Source of the DNA: Belnapia sp. F-4-1 | GTDB taxonomy: Bacteria; Pseudomonadota; Alphaproteobacteria; Acetobacterales; Acetobacteraceae | Length of the DNA stretch: 64,000 nt | NCBI RefSeq assembly: GCF_000802185.1 | Contig: NZ_KN676113.1 | Coordinates: 3,987,430 to 4,051,429 of the forward strand | Direction: 5' to 3' | Shown here: positions 42,666-50,774 of the stretch, one piece after another | How the letters are laid out: each line of letters starts with the position of its first letter | How positions within the stretch are numbered: position 1 is the first letter of the stretch | The notes under the pieces: model-generated | What the model saw: the letters and a program-made list of their open reading frames with translations, nothing else | Database searches by the model: none | What the model was told of the DNA's origin: nothing | Made by a program: the position numbers and the translations under genes

Positions 42666-43660
42666 GCCAGGAACCCCGCCTCCTGCATCAGCGTCCGGTG
42701 CCGCGCCTCCTCCTTCGTCAGCCAGGCGCGGAAGGCATCGCCCGTCATGCCAGTGGTGTTGAAGGCGCCCTGCTGCATCAGCTCGCGCCAGTCCGGCGTC
42801 TCGCGCACGCGCTCGAGCAGCCCCTCATAGTAGGCGAGCTGCGCCGGCTGGACGCCGGCCGGCATGAAGATGCCGCGCAGCATCAGGTATTCGACATCGA
42901 GCCCGGCCTCCTTCGCGGTCGGGATGTCGGACCAGGCCATCGTCTCGGTCATCTTGTCGGTGTTGGAGAGCCGCTGGCTGTCGAAGACGCAGAGCGGGCG
43001 CAGCGCACCGGAGCGCCAATGCGTCACCGCCTCGATCGGGTTGTTGACGGTGGCATCGACATGCTTGCCGACGAGCTGTACCGCGACCTCGCCGCCGCCG
43101 CGATACGGCACGTAGGTGAGCTGCGCGCCCGTCGCCTTGCCGATGGCGACGGCGATGATCTGGTCCTCCTGCTTCGACCCCGTCCCGCCGAGCTTCAGGC
43201 GCTCCCGCTTCGCCGCCTCGATGAACTCTGCGGCCGTCTTCCAGGGCGACTCCGCATTCACCCAGAGCACGAATTCGTCGAGCGCCAGCATGGCGACCGG
43301 CGTCAGGTCCTGCCAGTTGAAGGGCACCCCCGTCGCCATCGGCGTGGTGAAGAGGTTCGAGAGGGTGATGACGATCATGTGCGGGTTGCCCCGCGCGCCC
43401 TTCGCCTCGAGGAAGCCCTCCGCCCCCGCGCCGCCGGCCTTGTTCACGACGACCATCGGCTGGCGCATCAGCTTGTGCTTGGAGACGATGCCCTGGATCA
43501 CCCGCGCCATCTGGTCCGCGCCGCCGCCGGTGCCGGCCGGGACGATGAACTGCACCGGCCGCGTCGGCTCCCATCCCTTTTGGGCGAGGGCGGGAGAGGC
43601 GAGGGCGGCCGCACCGGCCCCGATCAGCAGCGAACGGCGGGAGCATCCAGCAGGTGGCAT
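42662..43660 (-). CDS. Tripartite tricarboxylate transporter substrate-binding protein (TctC/Bug)
   Basis: A 332-residue periplasmic receptor with a Tat-like signal peptide ('CSRRSLLIGAGAAALASPAL', cleavage at ALA near 26). The core has 'VQFIVPAGTGGGADQMARVI', 'VVNKAGGAGAEGFLEAKGA', 'YVPYRGGGEVAVQLVGKHVD' and 'DIPTAKEAGLDVEYLMLRGI'. It delivers a carboxylate to the TctAB permease encoded immediately downstream. It is clearly a paralogue of the protein at 36910-37878. Confidence 0.93.
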   Translation of the reverse strand: MPPAGCSRRSLLIGAGAAALASPALAQKGWEPTRPVQFIVPAGTGGGADQMARVIQGIVSKHKLMRQPMVVVNKAGGAGAEGFLEAKGARGNPHMIVITLSNLFTTPMATGVPFNWQDLTPVAMLALDEFVLWVNAESPWKTAAEFIEAAKRERLKLGGTGSKQEDQIIAVAIGKATGAQLTYVPYRGGGEVAVQLVGKHVDATVNNPIEAVTHWRSGALRPLCVFDSQRLSNTDKMTETMAWSDIPTAKEAGLDVEYLMLRGIFMPAGVQPAQLAYYEGLLERVRETPDWRELMQQGAFNTTGMTGDAFRAWLTKEEARHRTLMQEAGFLA

Positions 43661-43833
43661 TCTCGTTTCTCCGGCAATGCGTTGCGGTCGTGGAACCGCA
43701 TCAGGACCCCCGGGTTGCGGCGGAAATTGAGGTAAATCAACGAAAAGCGTGTAAAGCGCCGCGACAGCCCCACTTGCCCGCCGCCCGCCGCTGATGCAGA
43801 GAAAGGCCCGAAGTCGCCGGAGGAAGCACCCCC

Positions 43834-45347
<1,514 letters not shown>

Positions 45348-45351
<4 letters not shown>

Positions 45352-46325
45352 AGATCTGCATCTACGGCGCCGGCGCCATCGGTGGCCTCATGGCGGCGAA
45401 GCTCGCCGCCAAGGGCGACACCGAAGTGACGGTCATCGCCCGCGGCCCGCATCTCGCGGCCATGCAGGCGAACGGCCTCAAGTTGATCAGCGATGGCCAG
45501 GAGAGCATCACCCGCCCGCGCTGCGTCGCAACCGCCGAGGAGGCGGGGCCGCAGGACTATGTGCTGATCACGCTGAAGGCGCATTCGCTGCCCGGCGTCG
45601 CGCAGCAGATGCAGCCGCTGCTCGGGCCGGAGACCACCATCGTCTCCGCCGTCAACGGCATCCCCTGGTGGTATTTCTACAAGCTCCCCGGCCCCTATGA
45701 GGACCGCCGCGTCGCCAGCGTCGATCCGGACGGCGCGCTGTGGGAGGCGCTGCACCCCTCGCGCGTCCTCGGCTGCATCATCTACCCAGCGGCCGACGTG
45801 CCGGAGCCGGGCGTCGTCAACCACACCTATGGCGACCGCTTCTCCCTCGGCGAGCCGGATGGCAGCCGCTCGGAGCGGGCAGGGGCCTTGTCCGCCGCCC
45901 TGGTCGCCGCCGGCTTCAAGGCGCCTGTCCGCCCCAAGATCCGCGACGAGATCTGGGTGAAGCTCTGGGGCAACCTCGCCTTCAACCCACTCTCTGCGCT
46001 GACCGGCGCGACGCTCGACGTCATCACCGGCGAGGGCGAGCTGCGCGCCGTCTGCCGCACCATGATGCTGGAGGCGCAGGCCATCGCCGAGGCGCTCGGC
46101 ACCCGCTTCGCCATCGATGTGGACAAGCGCATCGCCGGCGGCGCCGAGGTCGGCGCGCACAAGACCTCCATGCTGCAGGACCTCGAACGCGGCCGGCCGA
46201 TGGAGATCGATGCGCTGCTCGGCGTCATCGTCGAGCTGGCTGAGCTGGTCCAGCGTCCCGCGCCCACCTGCCGGACGGTGCTCGCCCTGCTGCGCACCCG
46301 CGCCCGCCTCGCCGGGTGCTACTGA
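45348..46325 (+). CDS. 2-Dehydropantoate 2-reductase family (PanE-like) oxidoreductase
   Basis: A 325-residue NADP-dependent reductase. 'MKICIYGAGAIGGLMAAKLA' gives the Rossmann motif at the N-terminus and 'DYVLITLKAHSLPGVAQQM' is near residue 66. 'SAVNGIPWWYF' precedes the substrate domain with 'RDEIWVKLWGNLAFNPLSAL' (catalytic Lys near 205) and 'AHKTSMLQDLERGRPMEIDA' (Ser/Glu motif near 265). PanE makes pantoate for CoA synthesis. Its coupling (ATGA) to an acyl-CoA ligase instead of panB/panC makes a paralogue acting on another 2-oxo acid equally likely. Confidence 0.88.
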
Positions 46326-46364
46326 CCGCAAGCTTGGGTTGTGGCGCGGTCACCGTGCCACCAT

Positions 46365-46393
46365 TTGTCCCTCCGCATCGGCCGGGCCATAAT
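46365..46393 (+). promoter_or_regulatory. Promoter of the lipoprotein triplet
   Basis: TTGTCC (46365-46370) and CATAAT (46388-46393) are spaced by 17 bases, about 20 bases before the first lipoprotein ATG. The -10 lies inside a GGGCC/GGCCC inverted repeat, which could be an operator. Confidence 0.6.
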
Positions 46394-46413
46394 CCGGCCC
46401 GGAGATGATACCC

Positions 46414-46983
46414 ATGCGATGGAGACTGCACCCGCTCCTGGCCGCCGCGCTGCTCGCCCTGGCGGGCTGCGGCGCCGCTCAACCCTATGCTGCCTTGCCG
46501 CGCGACGCCGTCGTCGGCGCCGGCGACCCGACGCGCGCCGCCATCATCGGCAGCGCCTATGCCTTCGCCAGCCGCCCCGCTGGCCCGGAGGCTGCCCGCG
46601 CCGCCGCCGAGGTCGAGTATCTCGCCACCGAGCTTCCGACCGGCCCGCGCTGGGCCGACTTCAACCCGACCATCGCCTTGGGTCTGCGCGACGCCCGCGC
46701 CGAATTGCACCAGGCCCTCGGCATCGCCGGGGATGCGTCGCCGCAAGCGGTGGTCGACGGCCTTTTCGCCGCCTCCCGCGCGTTGCGCCGGGGCGATGCG
46801 GAGGCCGCCCGCGCCGCGCTCGGCGCTCCGGCCTTCCCGGATGGCGGCGCCACCCTGCAACGCCTTGCCCGCCTGCCCGACCTGCCCCGCACCCGCAGCG
46901 CCACCGCGCTGGCCGAGCGCGAGCTTTATCGCGTGGAGCAGGACAACCAAATCTCCTCCGGTGGGGACGGAGCCAAGCTGTGA
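46414..46983 (+). CDS. Lipoprotein of unknown function, paralogue 1 of 3
   Basis: A 189-residue protein with a lipoprotein signal ending in the lipobox LAGC ('LLAAALLALAGCGAAQPYA'). GGAG nine bases upstream supports the ATG at 46414 over the one at 46405. The mature part is helical: 'VVGAGDPTRAAIIGSAYAFA', 'AEVEYLATELPTGPRWADFN', 'LRDARAELHQALGI', 'VVDGLFAASRALRRGDAEAA' and 'FPDGGATLQRLARLPDLPRT'. The same blocks in the same order occur in the next two genes. No known domain recognised. After the lipobox Cys comes Gly, not Asp, so outer-membrane sorting is likely. Confidence 0.8.
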   Translation: MRWRLHPLLAAALLALAGCGAAQPYAALPRDAVVGAGDPTRAAIIGSAYAFASRPAGPEAARAAAEVEYLATELPTGPRWADFNPTIALGLRDARAELHQALGIAGDASPQAVVDGLFAASRALRRGDAEAARAALGAPAFPDGGATLQRLARLPDLPRTRSATALAERELYRVEQDNQISSGGDGAKL

Positions 46984-47008
46984 CCACGCAAATGGGGGAA
47001 TGCTCACG

Positions 47009-47569
47009 ATGATCCGGACCGCTCTGTCGCTCGCCGCCCTGCTCGCGCTCGGCGCCTGCGCCCTGCCGCCGCCGCCCGAGTCCGCCAGCCTGCCGGCCGA
47101 CGCCGTCATCGGCGCGGGCGATCCGCTGCGCAGCGCCATCGCCAATACCTCGGTCGCCTTCTCCAGCCAGGCGCTGCTCGCCGGGCGTCCGGCCGAGGCC
47201 GCCCGGGCCGTGGCGCAGATGGAGTGGCTGGCGGTGGAGATGCCGACCAACCCGCGCCTCACCAGCGTCTCACCCAGCATCATCGGCCAGATGGCCGCCG
47301 CCCGGGCCGAGTGGCGCGCCGCCCTCGGCATTGCCCCCGACGCACCTGCGCAGCCGGTCATCAACGGGCTCTACGCCGCCGCCCGTGCACTCAGCGCACA
47401 GCAGGGCGACCCGGCCGCCGCCCTCTCCACCCCCGCCTTCCCGCAAGGCGGCCAGGCGACGCTGACCCGGCTCGCCGCGCTGCCCAGCCTGCCGCTAACG
47501 AATTCCGCCGCCGTCACAGCCACGGATGCCATCCGCCAGCGCGACTCCCAGTCGAACTTCCGCCTGTGA
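47009..47569 (+). CDS. Lipoprotein of unknown function, paralogue 2 of 3
   Basis: A 186-residue protein with lipobox LGAC ('LSLAALLALGACALPPPPES'). GGGGGA nine bases upstream supports the ATG at 47009; an in-frame ATG at 47000 is the alternative. Blocks shared with paralogue 1: 'VIGAGDPLRSAIANTSVAFS', 'AQMEWLAVEMPTNPRLTSVS', 'AARAEWRAALGIAPDAPAQP', 'VINGLYAAARALSAQQGDPA' and 'FPQGGQATLTRLAALPSLPL'. It is about the same size and starts 25 bases after the previous stop. Function unknown. Confidence 0.8.
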   Translation: MIRTALSLAALLALGACALPPPPESASLPADAVIGAGDPLRSAIANTSVAFSSQALLAGRPAEAARAVAQMEWLAVEMPTNPRLTSVSPSIIGQMAAARAEWRAALGIAPDAPAQPVINGLYAAARALSAQQGDPAAALSTPAFPQGGQATLTRLAALPSLPLTNSAAVTATDAIRQRDSQSNFRL

Positions 47570-48195
47570 TGCGCCGGTGCGGCTTCGCCCTGGTTCTCGC
47601 CCTTGCCGGCTGCGCCGAGATGCAGCAGCGACCTCCGGCGCCGCCCATGGATCTCGCCGCCAGCGCCTCGGACCCGGCGCGGGCGGCGATCCAGGGGGCA
47701 GCCCAGGCCTTTGCCGATCGCGGCCGTGGCCTCTCTGGCCAGCCGGCCGCTGGGGCGATGGCCGCCGCCCGGCTCGAATATGCGACCGAGGCGCTGGAGC
47801 GCGACCCGCGCTTCACCCCGGTGCCGGAGGCGGTGCGCCGCCAGATGCAGCTTGCCCGCACCGAACTGCGTGACGCGCTCGGCGTGCAGGATGCGGCGGC
47901 GCCCCGCCCGGTGATCGACGCCCTGCTCGCCGCTGCCCGCGGACTCCGTGCCAATGATCCGGCCGCCGCCGCACGTGCCCTGCCGGCGCCGCTTTTCCGT
48001 CCCGGCGGCGAGCGCTCGGTGGCCCGGCTCGGCGAGCTCGGCCCCTTGCCCCAAGCCTCCAACGCCACCGCCCTGCTCGCCCAGCAGATCGCCCAGCTCG
48101 ACGCCGAAGGCGGCTGGACCGGTACCCGCCAGGCGGAAACGAGCGGCGTCAACATCACCACCTTCGGCCTCGGCAACGGGGGCATCGGCTACTAG
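47569..48195 (+). CDS. Lipoprotein of unknown function, paralogue 3 of 3
   Basis: A 208-residue protein whose ATG overlaps the previous stop (TGATG). The lipobox is LAGC ('RRCGFALVLALAGCAEMQQR'). Shared blocks: 'ASDPARAAIQGAAQAFADRG', 'ARLEYATEALERDPRFTPVP', 'QLARTELRDALGVQDAAAPR', 'VIDALLAAARGLRANDPAAA' and 'FRPGGERSVARLGELGPLPQ'. It has an extra C-terminal tail rich in Gly and Asn ('TTFGLGNGGIGY') that the other two lack. Tandem duplication followed by divergence is the simplest origin. Function unknown. Confidence 0.8.
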   Translation: MRRCGFALVLALAGCAEMQQRPPAPPMDLAASASDPARAAIQGAAQAFADRGRGLSGQPAAGAMAAARLEYATEALERDPRFTPVPEAVRRQMQLARTELRDALGVQDAAAPRPVIDALLAAARGLRANDPAAAARALPAPLFRPGGERSVARLGELGPLPQASNATALLAQQIAQLDAEGGWTGTRQAETSGVNITTFGLGNGGIGY

Positions 48196-48406
48196 TGTCC
48201 TGCCCGCGAAGTGCGGATTTACCCACGACTTCGTAGACAAGCAGGCCACAAGCGGTTTCCATTCGCACTGGCTCACGCGCGCCGCTTTAGCTTGTTGTTT
48301 TCACGAGCAAATTGCTTCGATCAGATGATGCGCCCGATCGGAGTTTGCTCTAGCCGGGCTGCTGGCCCCCGCCTATCCTCCGCCCAATTCGGGGAGGAGC
48401 CCAGCC
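48196..48406. repeat. Intergenic element with nested inverted repeats
   Basis: This stretch is less GC-rich than its surroundings and holds nested inverted arms GAGCAAA (48305-48311) / TTTGCTC (48344-48350) and CGATC (48318-48322) / GATCG (48336-48340), ending in TGCTCTAG. Such TGCTCTAG-ended elements resemble the intergenic mosaic repeats dispersed in many alphaproteobacterial genomes. It may also end transcription of the lipoprotein operon. Confidence 0.5.
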
Positions 48407-49576
48407 ATGACCGCCACCATCGTCTCGCCGCGGCTGATGCGCATCGGCGGCGGCAGCGTCGCCCAGGTCGCCGAGGTGCTCAGCCTCTTCGGCCTCTCCC
48501 GGCCTCTCGTCGTCACCGATCCCTGGATGGTTTCCTCCGGCACCATCGAGCGCGCGCTGCTGACCCCGCTGCGTGCCGCCGGCCTCCGCCTCGAAGTCTT
48601 CAGCGAGACCGTGCCCGACCCGACCGACACCGTCATCGAGGCCGGCGCAGCCCTGCTGCGCGGCGGCGATTTCGATAGCCTGATCGGCTTCGGCGGCGGC
48701 AGCCCGATGGACACCGCCAAGGCCATGGCGATCCTCGCTGCCGCTCCGGCAGGCGCGAAGATGCGTGACTTCAAGGTCCCCGCCCAGGCGGATCGCGGCC
48801 TCGTCCCCGTCATCTGCATCCCGACCACCGCCGGCACCGGCTCGGAAGCGACGCGCTTCACCGTCATCACCGACACCGAGACCGAGGAGAAGATGCTGAT
48901 CGCCGGCCTCGGCGCCCTGCCACTCGCCGCCATCGTCGATTACGAGCTGACCTTCAGCGTGCCGCCGCGCACCACCGCCGATACTGGCATCGACAGCCTC
49001 ACTCATGCGCTGGAAGCCTATGTCTCGAAGCGCGCCAACCCGCATGCCGACAGCCTGGCGCTTTCGGCCATGCAACTTATCGGCCGCCACCTTCGCCCCG
49101 CCTACCACCAGCCTAAGAATGCCGCGGCGCGCGAGGCGATGATGCTCGGCGCCATGCAGGCGGGCCTCGCCTTTTCCAACTCCTCGGTCGCGCTGGTGCA
49201 TGGCATGAGCCGCCCGATCGGCGCGCATTTCCATGTGCCGCATGGCCTTTCCAACGCCATGCTGCTGCCGGCGGTGACGGAATTCGGCCTGAACGACGCC
49301 CTGCCGCGCTATGCCGAGGCAGCGCGGGCCATGGGCGTCGCCACCCGCGAGGACAGCGACGAGGCCGCCGCCTCCAGGCTGCTGGAGGAGCTGCGCGCGC
49401 TGAACCAGGAACTCGGCGTGCCGACGCCGAAGGATTACGGCATCGGCGGCAATCGCTGGGAAGGCCTACTGCCGCTCATGGCCAAGCAGGCGCTTGCCTC
49501 CGGCAGCCCTGCCAACAACCCGCGGGTGCCGAGCGAGGCGGAGATCGTCGACCTTTATCGCCGCATCTACGGCTGA
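48407..49576 (+). CDS. Iron-containing alcohol dehydrogenase (group III)
   Basis: A 389-residue dehydrogenase. NAD-binding 'LIGFGGGSPMDTAKAMAILA' lies near residue 92 and 'CIPTTAGTGSEATRFTVITD' near 137. Metal ligands are Asp in 'TTADTGIDSLTHALEAYVSK' region and His in 'FSNSSVALVHGMSRPIGAHF' plus 'HVPHGLSNAMLLPAVTEFG' near 275. Enzymes of this group oxidise primary alcohols or reduce aldehydes or semialdehydes, for example 4-hydroxybutyrate or lactaldehyde. GGGGAGGAG precedes the ATG. It is a single-gene unit. Confidence 0.93.
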   Translation: MTATIVSPRLMRIGGGSVAQVAEVLSLFGLSRPLVVTDPWMVSSGTIERALLTPLRAAGLRLEVFSETVPDPTDTVIEAGAALLRGGDFDSLIGFGGGSPMDTAKAMAILAAAPAGAKMRDFKVPAQADRGLVPVICIPTTAGTGSEATRFTVITDTETEEKMLIAGLGALPLAAIVDYELTFSVPPRTTADTGIDSLTHALEAYVSKRANPHADSLALSAMQLIGRHLRPAYHQPKNAAAREAMMLGAMQAGLAFSNSSVALVHGMSRPIGAHFHVPHGLSNAMLLPAVTEFGLNDALPRYAEAARAMGVATREDSDEAAASRLLEELRALNQELGVPTPKDYGIGGNRWEGLLPLMAKQALASGSPANNPRVPSEAEIVDLYRRIYG

Positions 49577-49624
49577 GCCGGGGCAGTGGGCGGGCGGCTC
49601 CCTCGTCCCGGGCTGGCCTCTTGG

Positions 49625-50545
49625 TCAGCCTAGGGCCGAACCCCGCCACTGCCCGTGCCACCGGGCCAGCGCCTCCGCCGGCAGCGGCCGGCTGACCAGG
49701 TAGCCCTGTGCGTGATGCACGCCGAGGCCACGGACCACCTGCCAGATCCGCTGGTCCGAAACCCCCTCGGCGATCACCTGCTTTCCTGAGGACTCCGCCA
49801 GCCGCACCATGCGCCGCACCTCGCGCCGCACATGGGCATCGCCCGGCAGCTGCTCGACCAGCGACCGGTCCAGCTTCAGCGCGGCGAAGGGCAGACCGAA
49901 GAGCCAGCTTCGCTCGTCATCGAGGACGATGTCGTCCAGCAGGACCCGGTGCCTCGCCTCGCGCAGCCGCAGCAGCGCCCGGCGCAGCGCCGAACGGTCC
50001 CTGACCTCGGTCGTCTCGGTCAGCTCCAGCGCCACCTGCCGCGGATGCAGCCCGCCCGCCCGCAAGGCCCGGTGCAGCCAGGCCGGAAGGTCCGGCAGCA
50101 GCAACTGGCCGAGCGGCAGGTTGACCGAGACGTTGAGGCGCAGCCTTTGCCAGAGCGGTGCCAGCTCCGCCGCCGCCCGCGTGGCCACCAGCATGGAAAG
50201 GGCGCGTACCAGGCCGCTGCTCTCGGCCAACGGGACGAAGCGGTCGGGCGAGATCAGCGTCGGCGGCTTGTGCCAGCGCGCCAGGGCCTCGACCATCACC
50301 GGCCGCCGGTCGGCGAAGCGCACGACCGGCTGGTAGTGCACGGAAACCTCGCCATTGCTGAGTCCGGCGGCCAGGTCCGCCGCGTCCCCGTGCAATCCGG
50401 GCAAAGGTACAACCTCGGGATGGGAGGCCAGCCATGGCGTCGCTGACCCGGCGGCCCTCATCATCGCACCGGACGCCTTTCGGTCATTAGCAACGGCACG
50501 ATAGAGAGTGTGATGCAATGGCGCCATGGCTAAATCAGGCACCAT
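49625..50545 (-). CDS. EAL-domain protein with a degenerate loop 6
   Basis: A 306-residue, soluble, EAL-only protein. The substrate-binding Glu is present in 'RRPVMVEALARWHKPPTLIS' near residue 84, with 'LRLNVSVNLPLGQLLL', 'QVALELTETTEVRD', 'ALKLDRSLVEQLP' and 'VIAEGVSDQRIWQ'. Loop 6, normally DDFGTGYSS, is 'LLDDIVLDDERSWLFGL'. The two Asp remain, but the dimer and loop-6 consensus is lost, so it may be a c-di-GMP receptor or a weak phosphodiesterase. The N-terminal 60 residues match no sensor domain. An ATG at 50527 is an alternative start. Confidence 0.82.
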   Translation of the reverse strand: MVPDLAMAPLHHTLYRAVANDRKASGAMMRAAGSATPWLASHPEVVPLPGLHGDAADLAAGLSNGEVSVHYQPVVRFADRRPVMVEALARWHKPPTLISPDRFVPLAESSGLVRALSMLVATRAAAELAPLWQRLRLNVSVNLPLGQLLLPDLPAWLHRALRAGGLHPRQVALELTETTEVRDRSALRRALLRLREARHRVLLDDIVLDDERSWLFGLPFAALKLDRSLVEQLPGDAHVRREVRRMVRLAESSGKQVIAEGVSDQRIWQVVRGLGVHHAQGYLVSRPLPAEALARWHGQWRGSALG

Positions 50546-50737
50546 TCACGGTTTTTTGAGACTTCTGACCATGCTGCGATGCCCGGGCGGCGCTGGGCTG
50601 ACGATCGCCCTCCCGGCCTTCCACTGAACGATCGTGGTGGCTGCAGTTCATCCGCCAGACGCATCTCGATCGGGATGCCTCGTGGCGCGGATAGGCAATG
50701 CGCCGCGGGGCAGGGCATCGGCGTCTGCCGGATGCAT

Positions 50738-50760
50738 GGAGGAGGACGCCACCCTCCTCC
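50738..50760 (-). terminator. Hairpin after secDF
   Basis: Perfect arms GGAGGAGG (50738-50745) / CCTCCTCC (50753-50760) with a 7-base loop lie 15 bases past the secDF stop on the minus strand. No T-run follows, so it is a weak terminator call. Confidence 0.45.
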
Positions 50761-50774
50761 GGGACCCCGTTGGA

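Noticed and set aside
40683-42830. 715-codon plus-strand open frame
   Set aside because: Antisense to tctA and tctB; composition dominated by Asp, Glu, Arg, His and Gln with no fold signal.
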